DNA of 58,770 nt from Cyanobacteria bacterium SW_9_44_58 (GCA_003021905.1 PXPI01000029.1:39646-98415); one strand, 5' to 3'. Counted from the first letter of the stretch, positions 34,625 through 47,499 are shown. Program-made: numbers and translations. The notes: generated by a model from the letters alone, not told the origin.

Positions 34625-37600
34625 ATGAGTAATTTAACCACCAATCTTTTACCTGACTTAATTGAGATTCAACGCTCTAGCTTCCGTTGGTTTCTAGAAA
34701 AAGGGCTAATCGAAGAACTAGATAGCTTTTCTCCGATTTCTGACTATACCGGAAAACTGGAACTGCGGTTTATTGGGGAGAACTTTAAGCTGAAACCGCC
34801 CAAATACGATGTTGATGAAGCAAAACGGCGGGATAGTACCTATGCGGTGCAAATGTATGTTCCCACCCGCCTAATTAATAAAGAAACAGGGGAAATTAAA
34901 GAACAAGAAGTGTTTATCGGGGAATTGCCCCTGATGACCGAACGGGGAACCTTTATCATTAATGGCGCCGAACGGGTTATTGTTAACCAGATTGTGCGTT
35001 CTCCTGGGGTTTACTATAAACCGGAAACCGATAAGAATAACCGCCGAACCTATTCCGCGTCTCTCATTCCCAATCGCGGGGCTTGGTTAAAATTTGAAAC
35101 CGACAAAAACGACTTAGTTTGGGTTCGCATCGACAAAACCCGTAAACTGAGCGCTCAAGTGCTGCTGAAAGCGATTGGGCTGCAAGATAGCGAAATTAAC
35201 GATGGGATGCGCCATCCCGACTACTATCAGAAGACCTTAGAAAAAGAAGGGAATCCCACAGAGGAAGAAGCTCTCTTAGAACTTTATCGGAAATTGCGCC
35301 CAGGAGAACCGCCTACTGTGGCAGGGGGACAACAGTTATTAGAATCCCGCTTTTTCGATCCCAAACGCTACGACTTAGGGCGAGTCGGCCGCCATAAACT
35401 CAATTACAAATTAAACCTTAGGACGCCCGAAACGGTGCGTGTACTGACCCAACAGGATATTTTGGCCGCCATTGACTATCTGGTCAATTTAGAATTTGAT
35501 ATTGGCGCCACCGATGACATTGACCACTTGGGCAATCGCCGGGTGCGTTCTGTGGGAGAACTATTGCAGAACCAAGTGCGAGTCGGGCTCAACCGCTTGG
35601 AACGCATTATTCGCGAACGTATGACCGTTTCGGAAGCCGAATCCTTAACGCCCACTTCTTTAGTCAATCCGAAACCGCTGGTGGCAGCGATTAAAGAATT
35701 TTTTGGATCGTCTCAGCTGTCCCAATTTATGGATCAAACCAATCCCCTAGCAGAATTGACCCACAAACGTCGCATTAGCGCTCTAGGCCCAGGGGGATTG
35801 ACTCGGGAACGGGCTGGCTTTGCGGTGCGGGATATTCACCCTTCCCACTATGGCCGCATTTGTCCCATCGAAACCCCAGAAGGTCCCAACTGCGGGTTAA
35901 TGGGGTCGTTGGCAACTTGTGCCCGCGTTAATGAGTTCGGCTTTATCGCCACGCCTTACTATCCTGTAGAAGATGGGCAAGTCAGGCGCGATCGCGAACC
36001 GGTTTATCTCACTGCGGATGAAGAAGATGACAAGCGAGTGGCCCCCGGCGATATTGCCACTGACGAACAAGGGAATATCCTTGGCAATACGGTCGCTGTT
36101 CGTTACCGTCAAGAATTTACCACCGCCAGTCCGAAGGAAGTAGACTTTGTGGCCATTTCACCGCTGCAAATTGTTTCGGTGGCGACCTCTTTGATTCCTT
36201 TCCTGGAACACGACGACGCCAACCGCGCCCTGATGGGGTCAAACATGCAGCGTCAAGCAGTCCCATTGCTGCGTCCAGAACGGCCCTTAGTGGGAACCGG
36301 CTTGGAAGCGCAAGCCGCTCGCGACTCAGGCATGGTCGTCGTTTCTCGGAATTATGGAACCGTCGATTATGTGGATGCAACCGTGGTGCGGATTAAAGTC
36401 AAAAATCCCCCTACGGAACAACCGCAACTGGAAGGCGAAAGCTCCGGCGAGGAAAAAGAACAAAAACAAAAACAGCGCATTATCGAATATCCGCTGCAAA
36501 AATATCAACGCTCCAACCAAGACACTTGTCTCAACCAACGTCCTCTGGTCTATGCCGGTGAAGAGGTGGTTCCCGGACAAGTCTTAGCGGACGGCTCAGC
36601 CACCGAAGGAGGCGAAATTGCCCTGGGTCGAAATGTCCTCATCGCCTACATGCCTTGGGAAGGCTATAACTACGAAGATGCAATTTTGGTCAGTGAGCGT
36701 TTAGTTAAAGATGACGTTTATACCAGCATCCACGTTGAAAAATACGAAATCGAAGCCCGGCAAACCAAACTGGGACCCGAAGAAATTACCCGGGAAATTC
36801 CCAATGTCGGCGAAGATGCCCTGCGACAACTGGATGAGCGGGGAATTATTCGCATTGGCGCTTGGGTAGAAGCGGGAGATATTCTCGTTGGCAAGGTCAC
36901 CCCGAAAGGAGAATCGGATCAACCCCCAGAAGAAAAGCTCCTCCGTGCCATCTTTGGAGAAAAAGCACGAGATGTCCGGGATAATTCTTTGCGCGTTCCC
37001 AATGGGGAAAAGGGACGCATTGTTGATGTTCGTGTCTTTACCCGGGAACAAGGAGACGAACTGCCGCCCGGCGCAAACATGGTGGTCCGTTGCTACGTTG
37101 CCCAAAAACGGAAAATTCAAGTCGGCGATAAAATTGCAGGACGGCACGGCAACAAGGGGATTATTTCCCGCATCTTGCCGGTCGAAGATATGCCTTTTCT
37201 CCCTGATGGCCGTCCCTTGGATGTGGCCTTAAATCCCTTAGGCGTTCCCTCTCGTATGAATGTGGGACAAGTGTTTGAATGTCTCTTGGGTTGGGCTGGC
37301 GAGAATCTCGCTTCCCGCTTTAAATTAACGCCCTTCGACGAAATGTATGGCGAACAAGCCTCTCGGAATACGGTGGAGGAAAAACTGAAACAAGCCGCCA
37401 GTCGTCCCCATAAGGATTGGATTTATGATGAGGAAAATGCGGGCAAGCTGATCCTCTATGACGGACGAACCGGAGAACCCTTTGATCGTCCCATTACCGT
37501 GGGACAAGCGTATATGTTGAAACTGGTTCACCTGGTCGATGACAAAATTCACGCTCGCTCCACTGGTCCCTATTCCTTAGTGACCCAACAACCCCTTGGC

Positions 37601-38023
37601 GGTAAAGCCCAACATGGCGGTCAACGCTTTGGGGAAATGGAAGTCTGGGCCTTGGAAGCCTATGGTGCCGCCTACACCTTACAAGAATTATTAACGGTCA
37701 AATCCGATGATATGCAAGGGCGCAATGAAGCGCTAAACGCCATTGTGAAAGGAAAGCCCATTCCCCGTCCAGGAACGCCGGAATCATTCAAGGTCTTGAT
37801 GCGGGAACTGCAATCATTAGGCTTAGATATTTCCGTTCATCGGGTGGATACCAACGAAGACGGCACCAGTCAAGACTTAGAGGTGGATCTTATGGCAGAC
37901 AGCGAACGCCGTCGCACCCCCTCGCGGCCGACTTATGAATCCCTTTCCCGGGAAGACATTATTCCTGTCGAAGAAGAACAAGAAGAACAAGAACCCGCTC
38001 CGACTACTGAAGAGGCGGAATAG
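34625..38023 (+). CDS. rpoB: DNA-directed RNA polymerase beta subunit
   Basis: 1132 residues, the normal cyanobacterial length. Recognised by [20 protein letters not shown] at the start, the rifampicin-region [40 protein letters not shown], and [20 protein letters not shown]. The C-terminus has [20 protein letters not shown], then an acidic Glu-rich tail. The next gene, rpoC1, starts 31 bases on. Confidence 0.98.
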   Translation: MSNLTTNLLPDLIEIQRSSFRWFLEKGLIEELDSFSPISDYTGKLELRFIGENFKLKPPKYDVDEAKRRDSTYAVQMYVPTRLINKETGEIKEQEVFIGELPLMTERGTFIINGAERVIVNQIVRSPGVYYKPETDKNNRRTYSASLIPNRGAWLKFETDKNDLVWVRIDKTRKLSAQVLLKAIGLQDSEINDGMRHPDYYQKTLEKEGNPTEEEALLELYRKLRPGEPPTVAGGQQLLESRFFDPKRYDLGRVGRHKLNYKLNLRTPETVRVLTQQDILAAIDYLVNLEFDIGATDDIDHLGNRRVRSVGELLQNQVRVGLNRLERIIRERMTVSEAESLTPTSLVNPKPLVAAIKEFFGSSQLSQFMDQTNPLAELTHKRRISALGPGGLTRERAGFAVRDIHPSHYGRICPIETPEGPNCGLMGSLATCARVNEFGFIATPYYPVEDGQVRRDREPVYLTADEEDDKRVAPGDIATDEQGNILGNTVAVRYRQEFTTASPKEVDFVAISPLQIVSVATSLIPFLEHDDANRALMGSNMQRQAVPLLRPERPLVGTGLEAQAARDSGMVVVSRNYGTVDYVDATVVRIKVKNPPTEQPQLEGESSGEEKEQKQKQRIIEYPLQKYQRSNQDTCLNQRPLVYAGEEVVPGQVLADGSATEGGEIALGRNVLIAYMPWEGYNYEDAILVSERLVKDDVYTSIHVEKYEIEARQTKLGPEEITREIPNVGEDALRQLDERGIIRIGAWVEAGDILVGKVTPKGESDQPPEEKLLRAIFGEKARDVRDNSLRVPNGEKGRIVDVRVFTREQGDELPPGANMVVRCYVAQKRKIQVGDKIAGRHGNKGIISRILPVEDMPFLPDGRPLDVALNPLGVPSRMNVGQVFECLLGWAGENLASRFKLTPFDEMYGEQASRNTVEEKLKQAASRPHKDWIYDEENAGKLILYDGRTGEPFDRPITVGQAYMLKLVHLVDDKIHARSTGPYSLVTQQPLGGKAQHGGQRFGEMEVWALEAYGAAYTLQELLTVKSDDMQGRNEALNAIVKGKPIPRPGTPESFKVLMRELQSLGLDISVHRVDTNEDGTSQDLEVDLMADSERRRTPSRPTYESLSREDIIPVEEEQEEQEPAPTTEEAE

Positions 38024-38054
38024 AATCGTCTGTAAGCAATCACCAAGGATTTCC

Positions 38055-39953
38055 ATGGCACCAACGAATCAACTTGAACAAGAATTTGACTACGTCAAAA
38101 TTAGTCTTGCTTCCCCAGAGCGAATTCGGGAGTGGGGAGAACGCAACTTGCCCAATGGTCAAGTTGTGGGAGAAGTAACCAAACCCGAAACCATTAACTA
38201 TCGCACTCTCAAGCCGGAAATGGATGGACTATTCTGCGAGCGCATCTTTGGACCGGCAAAAGACTGGGAATGCCACTGTGGAAAATACAAACGGGTTCGC
38301 CATCGGGGGATTGTCTGTGAACGGTGTGGCGTTGAAGTTACCGAATCCAGAGTCCGTCGTCACCGCATGGGCTATATTAAACTGGCAGCTGCTGTAACTC
38401 ATGTTTGGTATTTGAAGGGGATTCCCAGTTACTTGAGTATCTTGTTGGATATGCCCCTGCGCGATGTGGAACAAATCGTTTACTTTAATGCGTATGTTGT
38501 CCTAGAAGCAGGAAACGCAGGGAATTTAGAATATAAACAGCTGCTTACCGAAGAACAATGGTTAGAGATTGAAGACCAACTCTACGCCGAAGATACAGAA
38601 TTAATGGGCGTTGAAGTAGGCATTGGCGCAGAAGCGATTCAACGCCTGTTAGAGGAAATCAACCTGGAACAAGAGGCGGAAACGCTACGGGAAGAAATTG
38701 CCAACGCCAAAGGGCAAAAACGGGCAAAACTGATTAAGCGTCTTCGGGTAATTGACCACTTTATTGCCACCGGCTCTTCTCCCGAGTGGATGATTCTCAA
38801 CTATATTCCCGTCATCCCGCCGGATTTGCGTCCTATGGTGCAACTGGATGGCGGACGGTTTGCCACCTCTGACCTCAATGATTTATATCGACGGGTCATT
38901 AATCGCAATAATCGTTTAGCCCGCTTACAAGACATTCTGGCACCCGAAATTATTGTTCGGAATGAAAAACGCATGTTGCAAGAAGCGGTGGATGCCCTCA
39001 TTGATAATGGCCGTCGGGGCAGAACCGTCGTGGGAGCGAATAACCGTCCTTTGAAATCCCTTTCTGACATCATTGAAGGGAAGCAAGGTCGTTTCCGGCA
39101 AAACCTGCTTGGCAAACGGGTGGATTACTCGGGACGTTCTGTAATTGTGGTCGGTCCCAAACTGAAAATGCATCAGTGCGGGTTGCCGCGAGAAATGGCA
39201 ATCGAGCTGTTTCAGCCCTTTGTCATTCACCGCCTGATTCGCAATGGCGTCGTCAACAACATTAAATCTGCCAAGAAACTCATCCAACGCAACGAGCCGG
39301 AAGTTTGGCAAGTCTTAGAAGAAGTAATTGCGGGACATCCGGTGCTGTTGAACCGAGCCCCCACCCTTCACCGGTTAGGGATTCAAGCGTTTGAACCCAT
39401 TTTAGTGGAAGGACGAGCGATTCAACTGCATCCCTTAGTCTGTCCGGCATTTAATGCTGACTTTGACGGCGACCAAATGGCAGTACATGTTCCACTGTCC
39501 CTAGAATCTCAATCTGAAGCTCGGTTGTTGATGTTAGCCAGTCACAATATCCTATCCCCGGCAACCGGAAAACCCATTGTTGCTCCTTCCCAAGATATGG
39601 TTTTAGGCTGTTATTATCTCACAGCGGACAATCCTACTGTCCCGTCGCAAGATAAGCATTATTATGCCAGCTTAGAAGATGCCTTGCGGGCTTATGAACA
39701 TGGGTACTTAAATATTCATGCTTATATCTGGGTTCGATTTGAAGGCCAAGTACAAGACCCCACCGAAGGTGATCCCGTGGAAGAAGAAACCCGCGATGAT
39801 GGTACCGTTGTCAAGCGTTATCCCAATCGACGGGTGCGAGAAACTGCCGAGGGCGAGATTATTAGCCAATATGTTCGCACCACGCCGGGTCGGATTATTT
39901 ACAACAAAACCATTCAAGATACCTTGTTAGGAGATTCGTTAACCCCAGCCTAA
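38055..39953 (+). CDS. rpoC1: RNA polymerase beta-prime N-terminal part (gamma subunit)
   Basis: 632 residues from the ATG at 38055, which begins [20 protein letters not shown]. In cyanobacteria and plastids beta-prime is made as two proteins; this is the first. It holds the zinc site [20 protein letters not shown] and the catalytic magnesium-binding motif NADFDGDQ (D469, D471, D473). The frame is open 120 bases further upstream inside rpoB, but that extension is rpoB coding sequence in another frame, so it is not used. Confidence 0.98.
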   Translation: MAPTNQLEQEFDYVKISLASPERIREWGERNLPNGQVVGEVTKPETINYRTLKPEMDGLFCERIFGPAKDWECHCGKYKRVRHRGIVCERCGVEVTESRVRRHRMGYIKLAAAVTHVWYLKGIPSYLSILLDMPLRDVEQIVYFNAYVVLEAGNAGNLEYKQLLTEEQWLEIEDQLYAEDTELMGVEVGIGAEAIQRLLEEINLEQEAETLREEIANAKGQKRAKLIKRLRVIDHFIATGSSPEWMILNYIPVIPPDLRPMVQLDGGRFATSDLNDLYRRVINRNNRLARLQDILAPEIIVRNEKRMLQEAVDALIDNGRRGRTVVGANNRPLKSLSDIIEGKQGRFRQNLLGKRVDYSGRSVIVVGPKLKMHQCGLPREMAIELFQPFVIHRLIRNGVVNNIKSAKKLIQRNEPEVWQVLEEVIAGHPVLLNRAPTLHRLGIQAFEPILVEGRAIQLHPLVCPAFNADFDGDQMAVHVPLSLESQSEARLLMLASHNILSPATGKPIVAPSQDMVLGCYYLTADNPTVPSQDKHYYASLEDALRAYEHGYLNIHAYIWVRFEGQVQDPTEGDPVEEETRDDGTVVKRYPNRRVRETAEGEIISQYVRTTPGRIIYNKTIQDTLLGDSLTPA

Positions 39954-40049
39954 ATTGTACTCGTTTGTCCCAGTGGCGCATGGGAATAATCGCCCCTCAT
40001 TTTGACCGATTCTCCTTTGTTCCTTGTCCATTTTCTATTAAGTTAAACC

Positions 40050-43000
40050 ATGAGTGATAAGCAATCCCAAAAAATCTTCTGGAATCACGTTGTTGATAAA
40101 GGCCAACTGAAAAAATTAATCTACTGGGCATATGTTAATTATGGGAGTGCCAGTTGTTCGGCAATGGCCGACGAACTGAAGAATATGGGCTTCCATTATG
40201 CCACCCAAGCCGGGGTTTCCATTAGTGTGGAAGACCTGCAAGTTCCCCCGAATAAGCGGGAAATGCTGGACGTTGCAGAGGATACCATTACCCAAACCGA
40301 AGAGCGCTATCGTCGCGGCAAAATTACGGAAGTGGAGCGTTTCCAAAAAGTTATTGATACTTGGAATATCACCTCAGAAGCGCTCAAAGATGAAGTGGTG
40401 CGGAACTTTCAAGTCAGCGATCCCCTCAACTCAGTTTATATAATGTCCCAATCGGGAGCGCGGGGCAATTTATCTCAGGTGCGTCAATTAGTTGGCATGC
40501 GGGGCTTAATGTCGGATCCCCAAGGGGAAATTATTGACCTTCCCATTAAAACCAATTTCCGAGAGGGATTAACGGTCACTGAATACATTATTTCTTCTTA
40601 CGGCGCCCGAAAAGGATTGGTGGATACCGCCCTGCGAACCGCTGATTCTGGGTATTTGACTCGCCGCTTGGTTGACGTTTCTCAAGATTTAATCGTTCGG
40701 GAAGAAGATTGCGGCACCCAACGGGGAGTGACGTTAACTAGTATGACCGATGGGGAACGCACCTTGATTCCCCTAGAAAATCGATTATTTGGCCGTGCCC
40801 TTGCCGAGGATGTTGTTGATCCCGAAACTGGGGAAGTGATTGCTCGCCGCAATGAAGAAATGGATGAAGCTTTAGCCAAGAAAGTGGCGTCGGTTGCAAA
40901 AGAGGTGTCGGTACGATCGCCATTGACCTGCCAAGCGGCGCGATCGATCTGTCAATGTTGCTATGGCTGGAGTTTAGCCCATGGGCGTCACGTGGATAAA
41001 GGAGAAGCAGTGGGGATTATTGCCGCCCAATCCATTGGTGAACCGGGAACCCAGCTGACAATGCGGACTTTCCACACCGGCGGTGCTTTTACCGGCGATA
41101 TTGCCCAGCAAGTGACTGCTCCTGGCCAAGGAACCGTTAACATTCCGAAAAAATTGCGGACCCGGAAAATCCGAACCCGTCATGGGGAAGAGCGGGAACA
41201 GGTAGAAGTGGCCGGTGAAATTTCCATACAACTGGTCGATGGAGAAGAAAAAACCATTACTGTAACCCCTGGTTCCGTTCTCATGGTCAACAATGGCGAA
41301 ATGGTCCAAGCGGGACAACTCATTGTTGAAATTGCCGTTCCCAAAAAACTCTCTACAGAAAAAGCCACCAAAGACGTTTCCTCAGATTTAGCCGGAGAAG
41401 TTCTCTTCCAAGATTTAATTCCTGAAGAGAAAACCGATCGCCAAGGAAATATCACCCGTATTGCCCAGCGTGGGGGCTTATTATGGGTGCTGTCGGGAGA
41501 AGTTTATAACTTACTCCCTGGGGCAGAACCTGTGGTGAAAAATGGTTCTCAAGTCCAGCCTGGGGATATTCTTGCCGAAACCAAACTCGTAAGCAATAAA
41601 GGAGGCGTTGTCCGCCTGGGAACAGGGAAAGGGGAAATTGAAATTATTACGGCCTCCGTACAACTGGATCAAGCGGACATTCGTCGTTCCAACCTCGGCA
41701 GCGGGGAACAATATGTCATTTACGCCGCCAATAACCAACGCTTTGCCCTCAAAACTACCCCAGGCAGCAAAGTCCGGCATGGCGATGTCATCGCCGAATT
41801 AATGGATGACACTTATCACAGTGAAACGGGTGGTATTGTCAAATATGCCGGCATTGAAGTAGAAAAACGCGGAAAAGCCAAAGATGGTTACGAAGTAATC
41901 AAAGGGGGGACTCTCCTCTGGATTCCTGAAGAATGCCACGAAATTAATAAAGATATTTCCCTGCTCATGGTAGAAGATGGGGAATATGTGGAAGCCGGCG
42001 CAGAAATTGTTAAAGATATGTACTCTCAATCTTCCGGTGTTGTGGAAGTGGTCCAGAAAAACGACATTTTACGGGAGATTGTGATTAAATCGGGTGAAAT
42101 TCACCTCAGTGAAGAAAAACCCACCTGTGGCGTTGATCAACTGGTCCATCCCGGAGAAGAAATTGCGCCTGGCTTAACGGCGGATTCCTTGCGTTATGTG
42201 CAGTATGTAGAAACCCCGGAAGGAAATGCCATTCTGCTACGCCCGGTAGTGGAATACACCATTCCTGACGAGCCGGATATCCCCTCCCAAACCTCGATGA
42301 ATGAGTCAGGGGAAGTACAAATTGAATTAAAAGCTTCCCAACGACTGTTCTATAAAGATGGAGAACGAGTCAAATCTGTCAATGGCTTAGAATTGATGCA
42401 AACTCAGCTCGTCCTCAATATTAAGGATGAGGAATCCGCCTCGGATCAAGATGCCTTGCCCATGAGTGTAGATATTGAGTTAATCGAAAAAGAAGATGAT
42501 CCGGATGCTTATTTTCTGCAAATGGTCATCTTAGAATCCCTAGCCATCCGTCGCGAAAATGAGGGAGATGCCTTCGGTGGCAGCCCGAAAACTCGCATCT
42601 TGGTCGAGGATGGACAAGAAATTCCGGCCGGAGAAGTCGTAGCCCGCACCGAAATCCAATGTCAAGAAGCTGGAGAAGTCCGTGGCATTCGGGAAGGGGC
42701 AGAGGCACTGCGTCGGATTCTGGTAGTGCGAGAAGCTGACTTAACCGCTGTCCCCATTGAACAACATCCCCAAGTTCAAGTTAATGATTTAGTGGTTGCC
42801 AATGATGCGGTTTCAGCAGATGCAACGGCCCCCGATTCGGGACAGGTCGTTGATGTCAAGGACAATGAAATCGTGTTGCGTAAGGCGCGGCCTTATCGCG
42901 TTTCCGCTAACGCTGTGCTTCATGTGGATAACGGTAGCTTAGTACAACGGGGCGATCACCTTGTCCTACTCATTTACGAGCGGAGTAAGACAGGCGATAT

Positions 43001-43958
43001 TATTCAAGGTCTGCCCCGAATTGAGGAACTCCTAGAAGCCCGGAAACCCCGGGAAGCCTGTGTCCTTGCACGTCGGCCAGGAACAGCGCAAGTGGAATAT
43101 AAAGACGACGAAACTGTTGATGTCAAAATTATTGAAGATGATGGTGTCATTAGCGACTATCCCATCAACACGGGACAAAGTCTTCTCATTAGCGATGGAC
43201 AATGGGTTGATGCGGGAATGGCAATCACCGAAGGTCCTGCCAAACCTGATGAAATCCTAGAAATCTTCTTTGAACACTACTTAGAAGAGAAAGGAATGTA
43301 TGAAGCTGCTTTACAGAGTTTGCAAAAAGTACAGCAGTTTCTTGTGGATGAAGTGCAGGGCGTCTATCAGTCGCAAGGCATTGATATTGCCGATAAGCAT
43401 ATTGAAGTGGTTGTCCGTCAGATGACTTCCAAGGTGAAAGTAGAAGATGGCGGCGACACCATTCGCTTACCGGGAGAACTGGCAGAGCTGCGAGATGTCC
43501 ATAAAGATAATGAGACCATGTCGATTATTGGGGGAGCTCCCGTCCAGTATAAGCCCATTTTATTGGGAATTACCAAAGCCTCTCTCAATACCGATAGCTT
43601 TATTAGTGCGGCGAGTTTCCAAGAAACGACTCGTGTCTTGACAGAAGCTGCCATTGAAGGCTGTTCCGATTGGTTGCGCGGCTTAAAAGAAAACGTCATT
43701 ATCGGACGGTTAATTCCGGCAGGAACTGGCTTTAGTGTGAATGAAGAGGCATTGGGACGCTCAAGTTTAGAAGAGGAGGGATATTCAGACCAGAATAGTA
43801 TTTATCCCCTGCCCCCTGATATCTCCGAAATTCAACAAAGCAATGGCGATCTCGTGGATGATCAAACGGCCCGCAACTATCAGTTATCTTCTGATGATGG
43901 TTTCTTGGATGAGGTAGTTGATGATCAAGGGATTCAGCCTGAAAATAATGAAGAATAG
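40050..43958 (+). CDS. rpoC2: RNA polymerase beta-prime C-terminal part
   Basis: 1302 residues. Starts [20 protein letters not shown], with the trigger-loop region [20 protein letters not shown] and the zinc-binding cysteines in [19 protein letters not shown]. The large insertion between these and the C-terminus (about residues 390-1000) is the known SI3 domain of cyanobacterial polymerases. The end is acidic and low-complexity. It follows rpoC1 by 96 bases and is closed by a strong terminator. Confidence 0.98.
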   Translation: MSDKQSQKIFWNHVVDKGQLKKLIYWAYVNYGSASCSAMADELKNMGFHYATQAGVSISVEDLQVPPNKREMLDVAEDTITQTEERYRRGKITEVERFQKVIDTWNITSEALKDEVVRNFQVSDPLNSVYIMSQSGARGNLSQVRQLVGMRGLMSDPQGEIIDLPIKTNFREGLTVTEYIISSYGARKGLVDTALRTADSGYLTRRLVDVSQDLIVREEDCGTQRGVTLTSMTDGERTLIPLENRLFGRALAEDVVDPETGEVIARRNEEMDEALAKKVASVAKEVSVRSPLTCQAARSICQCCYGWSLAHGRHVDKGEAVGIIAAQSIGEPGTQLTMRTFHTGGAFTGDIAQQVTAPGQGTVNIPKKLRTRKIRTRHGEEREQVEVAGEISIQLVDGEEKTITVTPGSVLMVNNGEMVQAGQLIVEIAVPKKLSTEKATKDVSSDLAGEVLFQDLIPEEKTDRQGNITRIAQRGGLLWVLSGEVYNLLPGAEPVVKNGSQVQPGDILAETKLVSNKGGVVRLGTGKGEIEIITASVQLDQADIRRSNLGSGEQYVIYAANNQRFALKTTPGSKVRHGDVIAELMDDTYHSETGGIVKYAGIEVEKRGKAKDGYEVIKGGTLLWIPEECHEINKDISLLMVEDGEYVEAGAEIVKDMYSQSSGVVEVVQKNDILREIVIKSGEIHLSEEKPTCGVDQLVHPGEEIAPGLTADSLRYVQYVETPEGNAILLRPVVEYTIPDEPDIPSQTSMNESGEVQIELKASQRLFYKDGERVKSVNGLELMQTQLVLNIKDEESASDQDALPMSVDIELIEKEDDPDAYFLQMVILESLAIRRENEGDAFGGSPKTRILVEDGQEIPAGEVVARTEIQCQEAGEVRGIREGAEALRRILVVREADLTAVPIEQHPQVQVNDLVVANDAVSADATAPDSGQVVDVKDNEIVLRKARPYRVSANAVLHVDNGSLVQRGDHLVLLIYERSKTGDIIQGLPRIEELLEARKPREACVLARRPGTAQVEYKDDETVDVKIIEDDGVISDYPINTGQSLLISDGQWVDAGMAITEGPAKPDEILEIFFEHYLEEKGMYEAALQSLQKVQQFLVDEVQGVYQSQGIDIADKHIEVVVRQMTSKVKVEDGGDTIRLPGELAELRDVHKDNETMSIIGGAPVQYKPILLGITKASLNTDSFISAASFQETTRVLTEAAIEGCSDWLRGLKENVIIGRLIPAGTGFSVNEEALGRSSLEEEGYSDQNSIYPLPPDISEIQQSNGDLVDDQTARNYQLSSDDGFLDEVVDDQGIQPENNEE

Positions 43959-43993
43959 GAATCTTTTTAAACTCACGTCCTAATTGTCTCCTT

Positions 43994-44019
43994 TCCCCCT
44001 CTCCGTAGGGGGATTTTTT
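43994..44019 (+). terminator. Intrinsic terminator of the rpoBC operon
   Basis: TCCCCCT (43994-44000) and AGGGGGA (44007-44013) form a 7-bp stem with a 6-base loop followed by six T. A textbook rho-independent terminator that overlaps the last bases of the convergent lpxB. Confidence 0.85.
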
Positions 44020-45196
44020 ATGATTGCGGAGTGATAACCGATAAAATTTCTTGGGCCGCGCGATCGCGCACTCCCGGTTGGCCTAATCCTTGGCGCACCC
44101 GCTGATAGCCTTGGAGCATGGTTTGCCGTCGCGCTTTATCTTGCAATAAACTTAGGGCTTCCTCGACTACCCGAGAAACACTCGCTTCTTCTTGCAATAA
44201 TTCGGGAACCACGGGCTCGTTGATCACTAAATTGGTAGGGGAAATAAACGGAACGGAAAACTTTAAAAACGTTCGTCCCAGCCACATAGTCAGGGGATTC
44301 ACGCGATACAGCACCACTTGCGGCACGTTTAACAAGGCAATTTCTAAGTTTACGGTTCCCGATTTGGCAATGGCTAAATCCGCAGCCGCGATCGCGCTCA
44401 TGGTGTCATCTTCAATAATTGTCACCGGCAACTGGCAACGCTGAATTTCCTTGCGAATCACTCCTAAAAATTCCGGACAAGATAGAGGCAATAAAAACTG
44501 CACCGTTGGCAACTGTTGTTGCAATAGTGCTGCCGCTTCCAAAATCAGCGGCAATAAATAGCGGATCTCTTGCTGACGAGACGCAGGAATCAAGGCAACA
44601 ACCGTTTCCGATTGCCCAATCCCCAACTGTTGACGGGCTTGTTCCCGAGTTGGCAGCTGAGCCATGCGATCTAACAAGGGATGGCCTACCCAACTGGCAC
44701 TGACGCCTTTTGCCTGAAAAAATCGAGCTTCTTCGGGAAAAATCGCCAACAAGCGATCGCTGACCCGAGCAATGGATTGCGTATCTTGGGAAAACGGGGA
44801 CCAAACCCAGGCTTGCGGTGCAATATAATAAACAATGGGCAACTGGGGCAAATGACGCCGCACATAGTTGCCAATGGCAAGATTGGGTCCCATATAATCA
44901 ATTAACACCAATACATCCGGGGGAGATGCTTTCAAAAAGGCTTTGGCTTTGCGTTGTACGTTTAGGGTGGGCAGCACAAAGGGGAGCGACTCCAAAATTC
45001 CCACCGAACCAATCCCGGTTGTATTTCCCAATAATCTAGCTCCGGCCTTTGCCATGCGGTTTCCCCCCAGAGCCACAATGTTTAAGGGTAACTGAGTTTG
45101 TTTTGCTTGATTGTAGAGCGCTTCCACAAGCAAGGCGCCCTGTAAATCCCCAGAGACTTCTCCCGTACTAATAAAGATAGTTTGCGATTTCATCAT
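44018..45196 (-). CDS. lpxB: Lipid-A-disaccharide synthase
   Basis: Joins UDP-2,3-diacylglucosamine and lipid X in lipid A synthesis; a peripheral inner-membrane glycosyltransferase. 392 residues. IFISTGEVSGDLQGALLVEA at the start, IGSVGILESLPFVLP, VYYIAPQAWVWSP, ALIPASRQQEIRYLLP and SGTVNLEIALLNVPQVVLYR are typical. Last gene of the bamA-lpxC-fabZ-lpxA-lpxB block, four bases after lpxA. This shows the organism has at least the early lipid A enzymes. Confidence 0.96.
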   Translation of the reverse strand: MMKSQTIFISTGEVSGDLQGALLVEALYNQAKQTQLPLNIVALGGNRMAKAGARLLGNTTGIGSVGILESLPFVLPTLNVQRKAKAFLKASPPDVLVLIDYMGPNLAIGNYVRRHLPQLPIVYYIAPQAWVWSPFSQDTQSIARVSDRLLAIFPEEARFFQAKGVSASWVGHPLLDRMAQLPTREQARQQLGIGQSETVVALIPASRQQEIRYLLPLILEAAALLQQQLPTVQFLLPLSCPEFLGVIRKEIQRCQLPVTIIEDDTMSAIAAADLAIAKSGTVNLEIALLNVPQVVLYRVNPLTMWLGRTFLKFSVPFISPTNLVINEPVVPELLQEEASVSRVVEEALSLLQDKARRQTMLQGYQRVRQGLGQPGVRDRAAQEILSVITPQS

Positions 45197-45200
45197 CTGT

Positions 45201-46001
45201 TCATTTCCCTTCCCTAGGCGTTAATCCTCGACGGTAAGGTTTTCGTGCCTGTTGCACAAAATGGTAAAGATGGGATAGGGGTTCAGAAGGCGGAAGACGT
45301 TCCAACGCCAATAACGCATCTTCTAAGCGATAACCGGAACGATATAAAATCCGAAATGCTTTTTTGAGCTGCGCAATTTCATCACTGTTATAACTGCGCC
45401 GTTTGAGACCGGTTAAATTCAGGGAGCGGATTCTCGCGGGATTGCCAGCCACTAGCATATAAGGAGGAACATCGCGGTCAATGCGGCTCATTCCGCCCAC
45501 CATTGCCAACCGACCAATATGAACAAATTGATGAATCCCCAATACGCCGCCAATGGTTACTTTTTCTTCAATATGGACATGACCGGCTAAGGCCACATTA
45601 TTAGCAATCACGGTTTCATTGCCAATAACGCAATTGTGGGCAATATGCACATAAGCCATTAGCAGAATCCGGTTGCCGATTTCGGTAATTTCCCCTTCGC
45701 CAGTGGCACGATTAATCGTGACATATTCCCGAATCAGATTGTTATCTCCAATTTTGACCCAACTATTTGCCCCTTGATACTTTAAGTCCTGAGGTTCTAA
45801 GCCAATAACAGCGCCGGGAAAAATGCGATTATTGGCGCCAATTTCAGTGGGCCCCTCAATGACAACATGAGATCCCACTGTCGTGTGAGCACCAATTTTG
45901 ACTTGTTCTCCAATAACGGTATAAGCCCCCACTTCCACACTAGGAGCTAACTCCGCCTTCGCAGAAATCACAGCAGTGGGATGAATTAATGAATTGCCCA
46001 C
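45201..46001 (-). CDS. lpxA: UDP-N-acetylglucosamine acyltransferase
   Basis: First acylation of lipid A synthesis. 266 residues built of hexapeptide repeats that form a left-handed beta-helix (IGEQVKIGAHTTVGSHVVIE, for example). The catalytic histidine region AYVHIAHNCVIGNETVIANN and the C-terminal helical part (LNLTGLKRRSYNSDEIAQL) are intact. Its stop is four bases before lpxB. Confidence 0.96.
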   Translation of the reverse strand: MGNSLIHPTAVISAKAELAPSVEVGAYTVIGEQVKIGAHTTVGSHVVIEGPTEIGANNRIFPGAVIGLEPQDLKYQGANSWVKIGDNNLIREYVTINRATGEGEITEIGNRILLMAYVHIAHNCVIGNETVIANNVALAGHVHIEEKVTIGGVLGIHQFVHIGRLAMVGGMSRIDRDVPPYMLVAGNPARIRSLNLTGLKRRSYNSDEIAQLKKAFRILYRSGYRLEDALLALERLPPSEPLSHLYHFVQQARKPYRRGLTPREGK

Positions 46002-46049
46002 AAAATTTCTCCTTCCTCACGCTTGGCTCTGGCTTTACTCCGGTATTGG

Positions 46050-46571
46050 CTACTCAAATACGGAAAAAAGCATCACGCCTTCGGCTGCCACTTCGCCATC
46101 TACTGTTGCTCGTCCTTGCACTTTGCCAAATCCTCGCTTAAAGGACAATAATTCCACCTTCATCATTAATTGATCCCCCGGTACTACCGGACGACGGAAA
46201 CGAATTTTATCAATACCGGCAAAAGCGAAAAAATTTCCGTCTGTCTCAGGCAATTGCGTTAAAATTACCCCGGCTACTTGGGCCATCGCTTCGACAATTA
46301 AGACCCCAGGCATAATTGGGCGATTGGGAATATGTCCTTGAAACTGGGGTTCATTAACGGTGACATTTTTCAATCCCACCGCACTTTTACCGGGAACATA
46401 TTCGGTAATCCGGTCCACTAATGCAAACGGATAGCGGTGCGGCAGCAATTCTTGAATTTCTTCAACGGTGTAAACCGTTTTCCCCTGTTGGGAAGATTCC
46501 TCGGAGGTTGGTTGTTCAGATGCGAGATGAGTGGGTTCGGAAGTTACTGAAGACATAGGTAATGGTTGCAA
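46050..46571 (-). CDS. fabZ: (3R)-hydroxyacyl-ACP dehydratase
   Basis: Dehydrates hydroxyacyl-ACP in fatty-acid synthesis and competes with LpxA/LpxC for the same hydroxyacyl pool, which is why it is often among lpx genes. 173 residues with a 30-residue N-terminal extension rich in Ser/Glu, then the hotdog fold: [17 protein letters not shown] (catalytic His) and [15 protein letters not shown] (catalytic Glu). The start could be the ATG at 46571 or at 46556. Confidence 0.95.
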   Translation of the reverse strand: MQPLPMSSVTSEPTHLASEQPTSEESSQQGKTVYTVEEIQELLPHRYPFALVDRITEYVPGKSAVGLKNVTVNEPQFQGHIPNRPIMPGVLIVEAMAQVAGVILTQLPETDGNFFAFAGIDKIRFRRPVVPGDQLMMKVELLSFKRGFGKVQGRATVDGEVAAEGVMLFSVFE

Positions 46572-46630
46572 AAAAAGTCCAGATTTGATTGTAAAGACAG
46601 TTCCGGGAAAGTCTGCACGCTAACTTAATT

Positions 46631-47497
46631 TTAAGGGGTAAGGGGGGCAAAAGTCTGATCATAGCATTGACTTTGGTGTAAGCGTTGAGCCAAACGAACA
46701 TGTAAGCGATGACTGGCTTTATAGGCAAAAATATGAGCTTGCGGCAGTCTTCCTAACAAACTTAAATCACCCACTAAATCTAGGATTTTATGGCGAACAG
46801 GCTCATTGGCAAATCGCAAGGGAGGATTTAACCAGCCTTGTTCATTGCAAACTAAAGCATTGTCTAGACTTCCTCCTTTAATGAGTCCGGCTTGGCGCAA
46901 AGACGCGACTTGTTCAGCTAAAACAAACGTTCGCGCCGGCGCGATCGCGTGATAATACGCTTCCCTTTCAGGATACCAACTGTACCACTGTTGTCCGATA
47001 GCTGCCACCGGAAAATCAATGCCATAACTCAAGCAAACAGTGTCACTGGGAAAAGCTGCCGCAATGGTGTCCTTTTCTTGCACCCAAACCGGAGACTGAA
47101 GCTTCAAGGGAGATGAGGCTGAAACCTGACAACTCACCCGTCCCGCCTGTTGCAATTGCTCAATCCAGAGTAGTGCCGATCCATCGAATAAGGGAACTTC
47201 TGGGCCGTTGATTTCAATTTTGACATTATCAATCCCCTCTGCCGCTAACGCTGACAATAAATGTTCCACAGTGCGCACTGACACTTCTCCCATAGCCAAT
47301 TCTGTGGACATTTCCGTGCGACTTGCCGCCTCCACTTTAGCGGGAATCGTTGGCTGTTCCGGTCTATCAGTACGGATAAAATAACGTCCCGCCCCAGCGC
47401 TAGCGGGCTTTAGGGTCACCATTGCTTCTTGTCCGGAATGCAAGCCTACCCCGGAACAAGTGAATGTCTGGCCAATGGTCTGTTGTTCCATCATCAA
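46631..47497 (-). CDS. lpxC: UDP-3-O-acyl-N-acetylglucosamine deacetylase
   Basis: Committed step of lipid A synthesis, a zinc hydrolase. 288 residues. Zinc and catalytic motifs are present: VEHLLSALAAEGIDNVKIEI (His) and PVRHKILDLVGDLSLLGRLP (His and Asp), followed by HIFAYKASHRLHVRLA. Starts within MMMEQQTIGQ. It begins two bases after the Omp85 gene stops, so the two are clearly one transcript. Confidence 0.96.
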   Translation of the reverse strand: MMMEQQTIGQTFTCSGVGLHSGQEAMVTLKPASAGAGRYFIRTDRPEQPTIPAKVEAASRTEMSTELAMGEVSVRTVEHLLSALAAEGIDNVKIEINGPEVPLFDGSALLWIEQLQQAGRVSCQVSASSPLKLQSPVWVQEKDTIAAAFPSDTVCLSYGIDFPVAAIGQQWYSWYPEREAYYHAIAPARTFVLAEQVASLRQAGLIKGGSLDNALVCNEQGWLNPPLRFANEPVRHKILDLVGDLSLLGRLPQAHIFAYKASHRLHVRLAQRLHQSQCYDQTFAPLTP

Positions 47498-47499
47498 TT

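Noticed and set aside
37935-38054. A longer rpoC1 reading frame starting inside rpoB
   Set aside because: The added 40 residues are lysine/arginine-rich shadow of the acidic rpoB tail; the conserved start is MAPTNQ at 38055.
38055-43958. Split of rpoC into two genes as a novelty
   Set aside because: This is the normal state in all cyanobacteria.
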